A program made the translations under genes and the position numbers. The notes below the pieces were generated by a model, which was given only the letters and a program-made list of their open reading frames with translations, searched no databases and had not been told where the DNA came from. Source: a virus. From it: a stretch of 22,075 nucleotides of DNA. Of the stretch, positions 1 through 7,444 are shown piece after piece (position 1 is the stretch's first letter; the number at the start of each line of letters is the position of its first letter). Location of the stretch: positions 1 through 22,075 of IMG/VR virus record IMGVR_UViG_3300009181_000396; one strand, given 5' to 3'.

Positions 1-480
1 GACATCCCGCATCTCAAATACTTTGCTATATAGCGCCCCCATTTCGGGTGGTGCTTGGTATACCATTGCTTCCCTTATCTCTACCTCCAACGCTGCCATT
101 TGGTCTTGCGCCATAACCCGTTTAAGGGCGGCTTCCATCAGGTTGGCATCAGGGTCGTAAACCGTCTTGCTCTTCTCTTCCTCTTCCCTTATGTGGTCAG
201 CAAGCTGTTCTTGCAGTTTGAAAAATTGAGAGAGCTGGGTAACAATGTCTGACATGACTTGGGTTTCGTCAACGGCAACGTAGGCTTCCTTCTTTTTCGC
301 CACAGGCTTGGCTTGAACGGTGGACGTTGATCCAAAGAGCTTTTGCCAAAAACTTCTAACTTGCTTTGCATCTAAAACAACCTCATCAACAGTTTTTTTA
401 ATTTCCATAAAAGAGGTTTTGGCCTCTTTATACAGCTTGCACCCTTGCTTGATTGCCCCCACACATGCGTTGGCTGCCAT
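1..480 (-). CDS. Unknown protein, truncated at the window's left edge; start uncertain (ATG 480 or ATT 501)
   Basis: An open frame that runs off the left edge without a stop, at least 160 residues. From ATG at 480 it reads MAANACVGAIKQGCKLYKEA. The frame also stays open upstream to a stop at 513-511, giving ELKIDPLSILM before that Met. The ATG has no ribosome site, while an ATT at 501-499 (Ile of KIDPLSILMAANA) has AAGAG 6 bases upstream (512-508), so a rare ATT start is possible. The rest is charged and helical (MEIKKTVDEVVLDAKQVRSFW, about 24-44; then SDIVTQLSQFFKLQEQLADHIREEEEK). No enzyme motif is seen. It follows the small membrane protein by 2-23 bases. Probably a structural or lysis-adjacent protein; function unknown. 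Confidence 0.7.
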   Translation of the reverse strand, partial: MAANACVGAIKQGCKLYKEAKTSFMEIKKTVDEVVLDAKQVRSFWQKLFGSTSTVQAKPVAKKKEAYVAVDETQVMSDIVTQLSQFFKLQEQLADHIREEEEKSKTVYDPDANLMEAALKRVMAQDQMAALEVEIREAMVYQAPPEMGALYSKVFEMRDV

Positions 481-503
481 AAGGATGCTGAGAGGGTCAA
501 TTT

Positions 504-713
504 TTAACTCTTAGGAAAAAAGCTATGACTGAGAAAACCTATAACCGAACTGATGGCAGACACAATAGCAATGCCGACCCACACCCCGCCCTTGCCTTTG
601 TTTACTAAGGCAATCAACTCTTCAATAGAAGCCTCAAGCTTGTCCAGCTTCTTTTCTAGGTTCTCTACTTTGGCGGTCAATGCGCCAAAAGCAATTGGAT
701 CAATTTCGCCCAT
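504..713 (-). CDS. Small coiled-coil plus transmembrane protein, holin- or XhlA-like
   Basis: A 69-residue protein. Residues 12-39 form a heptad-like helix (LTAKVENLEKKLDKLEASIE), then a charged hinge (NKGKGG), then one transmembrane helix (about 43-61, VWVGIAIVSAISSVIGFLSH) and a short polar end. This layout, an N-terminal coiled coil with a C-terminal membrane helix, is that of the XhlA family, often next to holins and endolysins. It could act in lysis as a holin or accessory, or in virion-membrane contact. No endolysin gene is visible in the window, so lysis is unproven. It starts 3 bases after the previous stop. Confidence 0.7.
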   Translation of the reverse strand: MGEIDPIAFGALTAKVENLEKKLDKLEASIEELIALVNKGKGGVWVGIAIVSAISSVIGFLSHSFFPKS

Positions 714-716
714 GAT

Positions 717-2624
717 TTACCTTCTCATTGATGGTGGAGGAACCGCACGGAGTTTTGTGTTGGCTTCCGTAGTTCTTTGATTGTTTAACTCAACAAATTT
801 TTGCCAATCTGATTTGGGGGCATTGGGATTGGAAGCCAAATATCTTTCCGCAGCCACATTAAATTGTTGGGGAGTTAGTTCTTTTCTAAGTTTTTCCAAA
901 TAGTCTTTTACACCTGGCCTAGACAAAAGCGCCTCTCTTTTGGCGTCTGTGCTGATAACTCCTGGCGCAAGGGTTGTTCCCATTAACGCTTGTTGAGCAG
1001 CCAAACCCGCAGGACCACCCAATACGCCTGCAACAGTGCCTACACCAACATCAAATCCAGCTTCTTTTATTGGGCCATAGTCACCCTGTGAAGCGGCATT
1101 TGCCAAATCAGAAGCCAAAATTAAAGCGCCAGTTACGCCTCCAACTTTTACAAGTTTTTTGCCGCCAACATTTTGTGTAATAGATTTTGTGTTTTCTTTG
1201 GGTGGCAATCCTTGCGCTATTGCTTCTTCTCTTGTTGGCCTATTAAGAGAGGCATTAATTTGTCTTGATTGAGCAGCCGCCGCTTCATTACTTGCTGGAT
1301 AGCCACCACTTGATTTTAAATTTGCCGTGTATGCTTCTTGACCTACAGCATTACGCACAGAATCCATGTAATTGCCGCCAGGCACAAATACCATGTCTTT
1401 GGGAATATCGTTTAAGGTATTTATAGTTCCTTTTTTATGTTTGACTTTACTTCCTGCATCTCCTTCACCTTGATACGCAGGCATACCCGAACCAGTTGTT
1501 GCTGTTGGTTTTCCTAATTTTTTTTCAATTGCTTCAGGTGGCACAGCAGCTTTAGGAGTGGTTTCAGGAGGAGGTGCTGGCGCTTTGGGTGTTTCTGCAA
1601 CTGGCGCAGGCTTAATCTCTTGTGTGGGTGCGGCAGGCATGGCTGCCTTGGCATTCATTTCTTCAATTGCTTGCGCTGGAGATATGCCTGGCTTTGCTTC
1701 ATTTATGTAATATTGATATTGCGGCTCAGTCATTTTCACGCCGTTGACAATACGCTCTGACGGTGCTTCAACAACTGGTGTCTTTGGCGCTTCAGCGGGG
1801 GCGGCAGCGGCGGCGGCTTCTTGATTGCGAACAGTGTTTGCCAACATCTCTGCTTGGGTAATGTCAGTGATTGGAACATTCGACAAACCAAATTGATTTT
1901 TTAAAACGCCAATGTCATATCCATATTTATTTTTGATGTCATTAGCAATTTGTGTTTCTTTTGCACTCATGCCCTTAGGCGTAGTTTGAATGTTTTGTTG
2001 CACATAATTGCCAGCTTCAAAAGTCCTAGACTTTATGTTGTTTGATGGTGTTTCTGCTGGTCCACCCGTTGGTTCAATCCGTTCTGCTGGATTAATTCCT
2101 TGTCCACGAGTAGGGCCAATGCCATCTATCTCGTTTTTCGATCTTGCATATTTCAAACCAAGACCACCCGCAATAGTTGCAGCAGTCAAAGGAAGGCCAA
2201 CCAAAATTCCTTTTTGTACAGTTTCAGGAATTGTGTTAAACGCTTCTCCAAATTTACCTTGCGATAGAAGATCAAAAGTAGTTCCTTCTGATCTATCGGG
2301 TTGTGCATTAGCGGGAGGTTGAGCAACACTTTGATTAGTAAAGTCTGTACCTTTTTTTGCTGTTTTTGCCAATTCAGCAGGCGAACTTAATTCAGGCAAT
2401 ACGCCAGGTACAAGGTTTGTAGAATCATCAGCAACAACTGCTTTATTTGTTTGTGCAACTTCAGCTTGTGGGGCGTTATTTTTATTTTGTAAAGCAACAA
2501 ATTTTGGATGCGTTCTTGCTTTGGCAATCAAATCATCATCGGTTTCGTTTTCCGATCCAACAATAGGAATTACCAAGCCTGGCGCCACCTCCACATCGTA
2601 TACAATTTTTTCAGGAGTTGCCAT
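717..2624 (-). CDS. Large internal virion protein with Pro/Ala-rich linker and hydrophobic segments
   Basis: A 635-residue protein. The N-terminal 45 residues (EKIVYDVEVAPGLVIPIVG and DDDLIAKARTHPKF) make a small folded unit reminiscent of a phage structural N-terminus. A hydrophobic helix lies at about 138-157 (KGILVGLPLTAATIAGGLGL), and two further hydrophobic stretches lie at about 494-510 (VGGVTGALILASDLA) and about 526-547 (VGVGTVAGVLGGPAGLAAQQAL). Between about 265 and 400 it is Ala/Pro/Glu-rich with runs like PAPPPETTPKAAVPPE, a flexible linker. The C-terminal 90 residues are charged and helical (YLEKLRKELTPQQFNVAAERYL). Hydrophobic segments plus a flexible linker suit an ejection protein crossing host membranes. 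It overlaps the previous gene by one base. Confidence 0.6.
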   Translation of the reverse strand: MATPEKIVYDVEVAPGLVIPIVGSENETDDDLIAKARTHPKFVALQNKNNAPQAEVAQTNKAVVADDSTNLVPGVLPELSSPAELAKTAKKGTDFTNQSVAQPPANAQPDRSEGTTFDLLSQGKFGEAFNTIPETVQKGILVGLPLTAATIAGGLGLKYARSKNEIDGIGPTRGQGINPAERIEPTGGPAETPSNNIKSRTFEAGNYVQQNIQTTPKGMSAKETQIANDIKNKYGYDIGVLKNQFGLSNVPITDITQAEMLANTVRNQEAAAAAAPAEAPKTPVVEAPSERIVNGVKMTEPQYQYYINEAKPGISPAQAIEEMNAKAAMPAAPTQEIKPAPVAETPKAPAPPPETTPKAAVPPEAIEKKLGKPTATTGSGMPAYQGEGDAGSKVKHKKGTINTLNDIPKDMVFVPGGNYMDSVRNAVGQEAYTANLKSSGGYPASNEAAAAQSRQINASLNRPTREEAIAQGLPPKENTKSITQNVGGKKLVKVGGVTGALILASDLANAASQGDYGPIKEAGFDVGVGTVAGVLGGPAGLAAQQALMGTTLAPGVISTDAKREALLSRPGVKDYLEKLRKELTPQQFNVAAERYLASNPNAPKSDWQKFVELNNQRTTEANTKLRAVPPPSMRR

Positions 2625-4357
2625 TATTTACGCCTCTTAATTGTTGGCTTAAAGTCTTGGTTTTTATCGTCTAAAAACTCTAACTTTCCTTTATTAGGAG
2701 GAGCGGCGGCTCCTTTAAGTTCAGTTGATTGTGATGCAGAGTTTTCGGGAACAATAGCTCCTGAAGGCAAAGATTTAACATCTACGGGTTTAGCAAGCTT
2801 GGGCATTTCATTTAAGATAACTCTTGCTTGATCTCTAAACTCTTTTTCTAGTCGCTTAAATTCATCTTGCTTTACCCATTGAGCTTCGTAACGGCCTGGC
2901 TCGGGTACAAAGTTAGGATTAACAGCACGTTCTTTTTTAAGCTCTTCGGTTTTCCATTTATCAAATGCAAATCCTTGAGCTGCCGCATATTCGCCTTGAA
3001 CCGCATTTAATTTTAATCGGCTTGCTTGATCTGTGATGTTTGGCAAACTGGTTGGCAGTTGAACAAACGCTGGCAAATTATCTTTATTTTCTGCATATTT
3101 TTTTTCACGCTGTCCCGCCAAATCAAAGTATCTATCTAATTTGGCAAGCTGAGTAATACGCTCTGCTGGCGCACCAGTAGTTTGAGCAATGCGAATTTGC
3201 TTGGCAAGTTCATCTCTAGTTTGATTAACAGTTCTTTCAATATTTTTACTTGAAGATGCTGTACTCATTCTAGAAGCTAATTCAGATGCTGACGCTGTTT
3301 CACCAGCGCCATTTTTAAATGTATCGCCCTCTACATGTGACCAAACAGTACCAAGTACAGTTCCAGTTTTGTTTTCAATTTCCTTAATACTGCCTGCATC
3401 TAAACTTTTTCCTTTTGTTGAAGAAGCTTGTTTTAAAGTTTGGATTGTGTTGTTGACGCTGGTGGCGTAATTCAAAACATTGCTGTTGAATCCCGCCAAT
3501 AATGTTTGAGTTTCTGCATCAAGATCTGTAAAGTCTTTTGCCAGTTCACCCATTTCTCTTGAAATATTTGATGCAACACCAAGAGCGGCAACAGCTTTGT
3601 TGTTTTTTTCAGTGTTCTCTAAATACGTTTTGATGTTGGCATCTTGCATCTGAATCTGTCGCTTGCGAGCCAAAGTCTTTTCTAACTCTCGGCTACCTCC
3701 ACGGGCGGCATACTCTTGACGTGAAATCATCTTTCCATCAGGATCAAAGATTGAATCAATCTGACCAAGTTCATTACGATTGACAATCAGCATTTTGCCT
3801 TGGTCATCGTATTCGGTTTCGGCTTTGACAGCGCCACCAGTGATCTGATTCAAAGCGCCAATCTTGTCACCCATAACAAATCGCAACAAGGCAGTACCAA
3901 TTTGTGGGTTGTCCTGAATCGTTGTCCAACCTTTGGCCCTAGCTTCATCACGATTGTTTAGGGTTTGATAAACCTGTTCAATGTCCATACGGCCTTGCGC
4001 CGTGTTGGTATCAATAGAAGTTAAAGCTTTTGCAAGCGGCGCATTTTTTTCAATTACCGCAACTTTATTTTTTGCGGCTTCACTCACCCTAGGATCGAAT
4101 GATGTTGTTAGGGAGTACAAAGCTTTTGCATCACCATTATCTACCGCTGATTCAAATAAATCAGCATCATTAACTGTAGTTGTTTTTACTGTTATCCCAT
4201 TTTGCTTTATTGGAACAACACTAGAAGGAGGGGCAACAGCCATAGGAGCTACTGCAACGGGCGCTGCTGGAACAGGAGCTACTGGCGTTTCAGGATCAGC
4301 CATTTCGATAACAGCGCCTAGATCTGCTAAAGGTGGTTTTTTTGTTATATCTACCAT
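2624..4357 (-). CDS. Probable internal virion / ejection protein, largely helical
   Basis: A 577-residue protein. The N-terminal 60 residues are Pro/Ala/Val-rich (PVAPVPAAPVAVAPMAVAPP). From about residue 65 onward it is highly charged and predicted helical, with many Lys, Glu, Asn and Gln (EKTLARKRQIQMQDANIKTY, about 229-248, and DEFKRLEKEFRDQARVILNE near the end), likely forming coiled coils. No Cys and no enzyme motif are seen; in particular I see no lysozyme-type Glu motif like that of T7 gp16. Position and composition resemble the large helical ejection proteins of short-tailed phages. The stop shares one base with the next start (TAATG). Probably released into the host cell envelope with the genome. 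Confidence 0.65.
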   Translation of the reverse strand: MVDITKKPPLADLGAVIEMADPETPVAPVPAAPVAVAPMAVAPPSSVVPIKQNGITVKTTTVNDADLFESAVDNGDAKALYSLTTSFDPRVSEAAKNKVAVIEKNAPLAKALTSIDTNTAQGRMDIEQVYQTLNNRDEARAKGWTTIQDNPQIGTALLRFVMGDKIGALNQITGGAVKAETEYDDQGKMLIVNRNELGQIDSIFDPDGKMISRQEYAARGGSRELEKTLARKRQIQMQDANIKTYLENTEKNNKAVAALGVASNISREMGELAKDFTDLDAETQTLLAGFNSNVLNYATSVNNTIQTLKQASSTKGKSLDAGSIKEIENKTGTVLGTVWSHVEGDTFKNGAGETASASELASRMSTASSSKNIERTVNQTRDELAKQIRIAQTTGAPAERITQLAKLDRYFDLAGQREKKYAENKDNLPAFVQLPTSLPNITDQASRLKLNAVQGEYAAAQGFAFDKWKTEELKKERAVNPNFVPEPGRYEAQWVKQDEFKRLEKEFRDQARVILNEMPKLAKPVDVKSLPSGAIVPENSASQSTELKGAAAPPNKGKLEFLDDKNQDFKPTIKRRK

Positions 4358-4370
4358 AATTTTTCCTTAA
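4358..4370 (-). promoter_or_regulatory. Stop-embedded ribosome site TTAAGGAAAAATT
   Basis: On the minus strand TAAGGAAAAATT is followed by ATG of the 577-residue gene. The TAA (4369-4367) ends the 197-residue gene. It is identical over 15 bases to the site at 4972-4958. Confidence 0.75.
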
Positions 4371-4960
4371 GCAAACGCCATTAAAAGTTTGACAATTGAA
4401 CCCATGTCCATTCCACCGCTTTGAGGAGCTTTACCCATTTGATCTTGTCCAACATTGGATGGAGGTGGGGCTGGGGCTTGTGTGGTTTGCAATGCAGCCA
4501 TGTCTTGCGATACATCTCTTTTGAACGTATCGGCGTTGACTGACTGCAAAGGGATTACGTCATTTACATCGTTATCTATTGTTCTAGCGGGAGCATCAGA
4601 AGGTTGAGATTGAAAAGGAATAATCTTTGAGTCAAGACTTTGCGTTGATAAAGCATCTAATGCTTTTTTTGTTTCGTCTTTTTGTATAAATGATTGAACA
4701 CTCATATCACCTCCTTGGACGGGAGGAACGCCAGTTGTAGCTATTTTTTCAGGAGCCACAGCGCCAGCAATTTTGTCGGTTATAGTTTTTTTGGGATTGA
4801 ACATGTCGTTCAGGTTTTCCACTGCACCTGACTTGTACAACGCATATCCAAGTAACCCAGCAGGAAGCATTTTGGCAACTTCACCCAATGGACCAGTGCC
4901 CATGTGCTGGCGCTCCTTGCCCAAAAATTGCAGCCCTAAACCGTCAAATGCTGTTGCCAT
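4367..4960 (-). CDS. Unknown protein with an N-terminal hydrophobic helix, probable ejection component
   Basis: A 197-residue protein that I do not recognise. Residues 21-45 (GTGPLGEVAKMLPAGLLGYALYKSG) are hydrophobic and glycine-containing, long enough for a weak membrane or amphipathic helix. The middle is polar with charged patches (FNPKKTITDKIAG, QKDETKKALDALSTQSLDSK). The C-terminal third is Pro/Gln/Gly-rich with a short terminal hydrophobic stretch (MGSIVKLLMAFA). It lies between two probable ejection proteins and overlaps the ribosome site on both sides. This pattern of a hydrophobic segment in a small polar protein fits ejection proteins that pass into or through host membranes, but this is inference. 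Confidence 0.6.
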   Translation of the reverse strand: MATAFDGLGLQFLGKERQHMGTGPLGEVAKMLPAGLLGYALYKSGAVENLNDMFNPKKTITDKIAGAVAPEKIATTGVPPVQGGDMSVQSFIQKDETKKALDALSTQSLDSKIIPFQSQPSDAPARTIDNDVNDVIPLQSVNADTFKRDVSQDMAALQTTQAPAPPPSNVGQDQMGKAPQSGGMDMGSIVKLLMAFA

Positions 4961-4972
4961 AATTTTTCCTTA
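4961..4972 (-). promoter_or_regulatory. Stop-embedded ribosome site TAAGGAAAAATT
   Basis: The minus strand reads TAAGGAAAAATT-ATG. The TAA is the stop of the 240-residue gene, AAGGA is the ribosome site, and ATG starts the 197-residue gene. The identical 15 bases recur at 4369-4355. Confidence 0.75.
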
Positions 4973-5692
4973 CAGACCAAAGCCTTTTGATTGGCTTGAT
5001 CCAGTTTGTGTATTGCCTTGAGTGCCAGCAAAGTTAGGTGTTGTGTTGGCCTGAGGTACGCCAAAAATAACTGAAGCGTACTTGTTGAATACATCTTGAG
5101 GAGCGCCAGCAAAACCAACTCTTGCACCAGCTTGTCCAGTGGCTCCAGTTAAACCTTGTTGACCAAACTCTGCAAGTTTTTGAGCAGCAGTTGCACGATT
5201 GGCTTCAACACCAGCAGAAGCCGCCGCTGCCGCCGTTTGTTGACGTTGCGTACCTAATTGACGTAAGTTTTTGTCTGCCAATGCCATACGAGAGCTACCT
5301 AGGCCACCAGCTCCACCAAACATGGTGTTTTGACTACCAAACTGTTCACGGATGTCTTCACGGCCTTTTTGTAAAGAAGCTTCAACTTGTTGGGCTTTGT
5401 AGTTGGGATCAAACAAAGTTTTAAGGCCACTTAAACCCGTTTTATAAGCGCCAGCACCTTGCCGTTCTAATTCAGCACCAACACGCCCAGCAACATCACC
5501 CGCACCACCAGCAACTTTTTCTACTGATGGCGCTACCTTGCCATAAACATCACCAGCTTGACCAAGAATTTGCCTGTAAGCTGGAAAAGCCGTTTCAGTT
5601 AAAAATTTGGTTTGCTCTCTTAATGCTTCCCGTTGTTCGGGTGTTAATTCAGTTTTTGTCGTGGAACTACCACCTGATGAGCCGAATGACAT
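4970..5692 (-). CDS. Probable internal virion / DNA-ejection protein (small)
   Basis: A 240-residue Gly, Ala and Gln-rich protein. It begins FGSSGGSSTTKTELTPEQRE, a pattern that I associate with internal or ejection proteins of short-tailed phages. It then has helical segments (ALREQTKFLTETAFPAYRQIL), an Ala/Gly stretch with alternating Gln and Arg (AGRVGAELERQGAGAYK), a basic-acidic helix VEASLQKGREDIREQF, and a Gly-rich stretch GGAGGLGSSRMALADKNL. The C-terminus is Asn/Gln/Gly/Ser-rich. It contains no Cys. It is followed by three more genes of similar style, in the place where T7-like genomes carry gp14 to gp16. The stop codon TAA is part of the next gene's ribosome site. The role is inferred from position and composition. 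Confidence 0.6.
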   Translation of the reverse strand: MSFGSSGGSSTTKTELTPEQREALREQTKFLTETAFPAYRQILGQAGDVYGKVAPSVEKVAGGAGDVAGRVGAELERQGAGAYKTGLSGLKTLFDPNYKAQQVEASLQKGREDIREQFGSQNTMFGGAGGLGSSRMALADKNLRQLGTQRQQTAAAAASAGVEANRATAAQKLAEFGQQGLTGATGQAGARVGFAGAPQDVFNKYASVIFGVPQANTTPNFAGTQGNTQTGSSQSKGFGL

Positions 5693-5706
5693 GATTTATC
5701 TCCTTA

Positions 5707-6123
5707 TTAAGGGCCTTTGCCCTGTGATCCACCAGCAGCGCCACCTTTACCTGATGCTCCAGTAGGAACTGGTGTTCCGCTTGACATTTCGTTTGGTGCG
5801 CCAATAGTATTTGAATATTGGTTTGGCACTTGCCTTGGTGTTACAGGGTTTCCTGAAGCATCAAGATTGATAAATGATTGAGGTTCAGCAACGTAAGGGC
5901 TTGTAGGCGCTGCGTAACTTGAACCACCACCTTTTCCTGCTGGCGCTACATTCATACCAGTGTTGCTGTTAGTGTTTGGCGCACCTAAAGTAGGTTGGCC
6001 TGATGTGGCGCTCATGGTGGTTGAGTTGACCGATCCAGCGGGTGTGCTAGGTGATGTACCCGCACCTTTACCCGCAGGCATTGATGATTGCGGTGATTGA
6101 ACTCCTGCTGATGCTGCGCCCAT
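5707..6123 (-). CDS. Low-complexity Ser/Gly/Pro-rich protein of unknown function
   Basis: A 138-residue protein of low complexity, made almost entirely of Gly, Ser, Ala, Pro, Thr, Asn and Gln, with few hydrophobic residues, so it is probably disordered. A short motif, P-A-G-K-G-x-G or S/A-G-K-G, repeats (PAGKGAG near 17, PAGKGGG near 62, GASGKGGA near 123, GSQGKGP at the end). These Lys-Gly steps are its only positive charges. It has a good start (AAGGGAAATC-ATG) and a clear stop, and lies at the start of the internal-protein block, so I believe it is real. It could be a DNA- or membrane-interacting virion component, but nothing proves this. The ribosome site lies in the 8-base gap after the oxygenase. 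Confidence 0.65.
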   Translation of the reverse strand: MGAASAGVQSPQSSMPAGKGAGTSPSTPAGSVNSTTMSATSGQPTLGAPNTNSNTGMNVAPAGKGGGSSYAAPTSPYVAEPQSFINLDASGNPVTPRQVPNQYSNTIGAPNEMSSGTPVPTGASGKGGAAGGSQGKGP

Positions 6124-6131
6124 GATTTCCC

Positions 6132-7235
6132 TTATTTAAAGAATTTGCCGACCATCCAGCAAACCACTGAATATCGATTGCCTTCTTCCACATCTTCCAC
6201 GCCGTGCATGATGAAGCTTGGGAATACAAGGACTGTGCCTTTGCTTTGCGGGGGGTAATACTTTTCGTGCCCGTTTTGTAGGTAAAACCTACCACCTTTG
6301 AAATCGTCATTAAGGAAGGCAAGTACTGTAAGTTTACGACATTCATCCCCATGTGCCAAGAAGGTATCCACATGCGATGTGTACCGCCCACCAGCAGGGT
6401 AAATTAAGAATTCAGCTTGGTTGGCATGGGTAATGTCAAACTTCCATGCCGCATGATTTGCCGCAAATCCCGCCGCAGCCAATCTACCTCCAATGTCCTT
6501 GTAGGTTGGTAATATAACCCTTTCTACATTTCGGATGGAGGTATCAATAGCACCAGCGCCAATAACGGGCGGCTGTTTTGGTATTTCGGTTTTTGTGTAC
6601 AGTTTTATTAATGAATCGCAAGCTTCTTTGGTCAAAATGTCTGTGTAAACCCATTGTTGAAGTTCTTGGCTTGGTAAGTTTAAGCCTTGGCGCTTGTCAA
6701 ACTTCCATTCTTTGTGTGGCCCATCAGCGTCAACGTAATGCAAAAACACTTGGGCTTGCCAATTACCTTTAAACTTTTTGCGCCAGTGGTGCTTTTCCAT
6801 GCCACGGTACAGAACAGCATCACCTACACCCATAGTGATCTTGGATGCGTTTTTTTCCCCTTCATCACCCATGTATATAGGCCAAGCCTCACCATCAAAC
6901 CCTAAAGTCAAAGTTGCGCTGATTTCACAAGATGCTCTGTCTGTATGGATCTTTAGCTTTTCACCAGTTTTGTATAACCGTGCATAGCTGTAAGTGGGAT
7001 ACAAGCGTTTGCCTGATGCCTTTTCAAAGTGAGGCAACAAATCAACAAGAAGTTTATCAAATGCCACAGCACCATGGATTGCTTCTGATGTAGGGCATTG
7101 ACTGTCTTTAGTGGTTTCTTTTGTGTCAATCAACCGTTTCAGTTCAACAGTTAATTCATTGCAATTCTCAACATCAAGGAAATCCTTGAGATGTACATAC
7201 TTTTCAATAATAAACTGAGACAGTTGATTACACAT
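6132..7235 (-). CDS. Tandem two-domain 2-oxoglutarate/Fe(II)-dependent oxygenase (prolyl-4-hydroxylase type)
   Basis: A 367-residue enzyme with two copies of the double-stranded beta-helix oxygenase fold. Copy 1 (about 70-170) has H97-x-D99 in KIHTDRASCE, then VGDAVLYRGMEKHHWRKKF, whose His149 or His150 is the distal iron ligand. Copy 2 (about 265-365) has H288-x-D290 in YTSHVDTFLAHGDE, then GTVLVFPSFIMHGVEDVEEGNRYS with His344 as iron ligand and Arg354 to bind 2-oxoglutarate. Copy 1 lacks a clear basic residue at the Arg354 position (Trp or Gln there), so its cofactor binding is less certain. Such enzymes use O2 and 2-oxoglutarate to hydroxylate protein side chains or small molecules. Its substrate is unknown, and the fibre's collagen arms hold no Pro or Lys. 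It sits after the tail tip genes in the same operon. Confidence 0.85.
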   Translation of the reverse strand: MCNQLSQFIIEKYVHLKDFLDVENCNELTVELKRLIDTKETTKDSQCPTSEAIHGAVAFDKLLVDLLPHFEKASGKRLYPTYSYARLYKTGEKLKIHTDRASCEISATLTLGFDGEAWPIYMGDEGEKNASKITMGVGDAVLYRGMEKHHWRKKFKGNWQAQVFLHYVDADGPHKEWKFDKRQGLNLPSQELQQWVYTDILTKEACDSLIKLYTKTEIPKQPPVIGAGAIDTSIRNVERVILPTYKDIGGRLAAAGFAANHAAWKFDITHANQAEFLIYPAGGRYTSHVDTFLAHGDECRKLTVLAFLNDDFKGGRFYLQNGHEKYYPPQSKGTVLVFPSFIMHGVEDVEEGNRYSVVCWMVGKFFK

Positions 7236-7444
7236 TAAATCTCCTCAGTTGGTTCAGGTGGTAAAGGATTTGGTTTTATTGTTTGATCCGAAGGGTCGTA
7301 CCAAAATTGGTCTTCCACCACATCATCGGCACAGTCAAACCAAAACAATTCAGTTGATACAGAAAATGTTTTTCCTTCTGCAACCACTTGCGCCACTCGG
7401 TAGCCTGTGTACCTTGGCTCGATTGTTGAAATCAGTGCTTTCAT
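7235..7444 (-). CDS. Small protein adjacent to the tail tip, possible fibre assembly partner
   Basis: A 69-residue protein. It has a beta strand YRVAQVVAEGKTF, then an aromatic and acidic stretch STELFWFDCADDVVEDQFWYDPSDQT, then a Pro-rich tail (PNPLPPEPTEEI). I have the impression that short proteins with the FW-x-DCAD--V-x-DQ-x-YYDP pattern are common next to phage tail fibre genes, but their role is not established as far as I know. A tail fibre assembly chaperone would fit the small size and position. It overlaps both neighbours by one base (TAATG on each side), so it is translated with the adhesin and the oxygenase. Confidence 0.75.
   Translation of the reverse strand: MKALISTIEPRYTGYRVAQVVAEGKTFSVSTELFWFDCADDVVEDQFWYDPSDQTIKPNPLPPEPTEEI

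Noticed and set aside
2008-2322. Plus-strand open frame of 104 codons
   Set aside because: Antisense to the 635-residue protein, without a start signal.
3981-4370. Long plus-strand open frame of 129 codons opposite the start of the 577-residue gene
   Set aside because: It is a shadow of a Pro/Ala/Val-rich coding stretch, has no ribosome site, and would be the only plus-strand gene here.
6068-6391. Minus-strand frame of 107 codons across the end of the oxygenase gene
   Set aside because: It is out of frame with the oxygenase, whose last iron-binding His and Arg are encoded here in the other frame.
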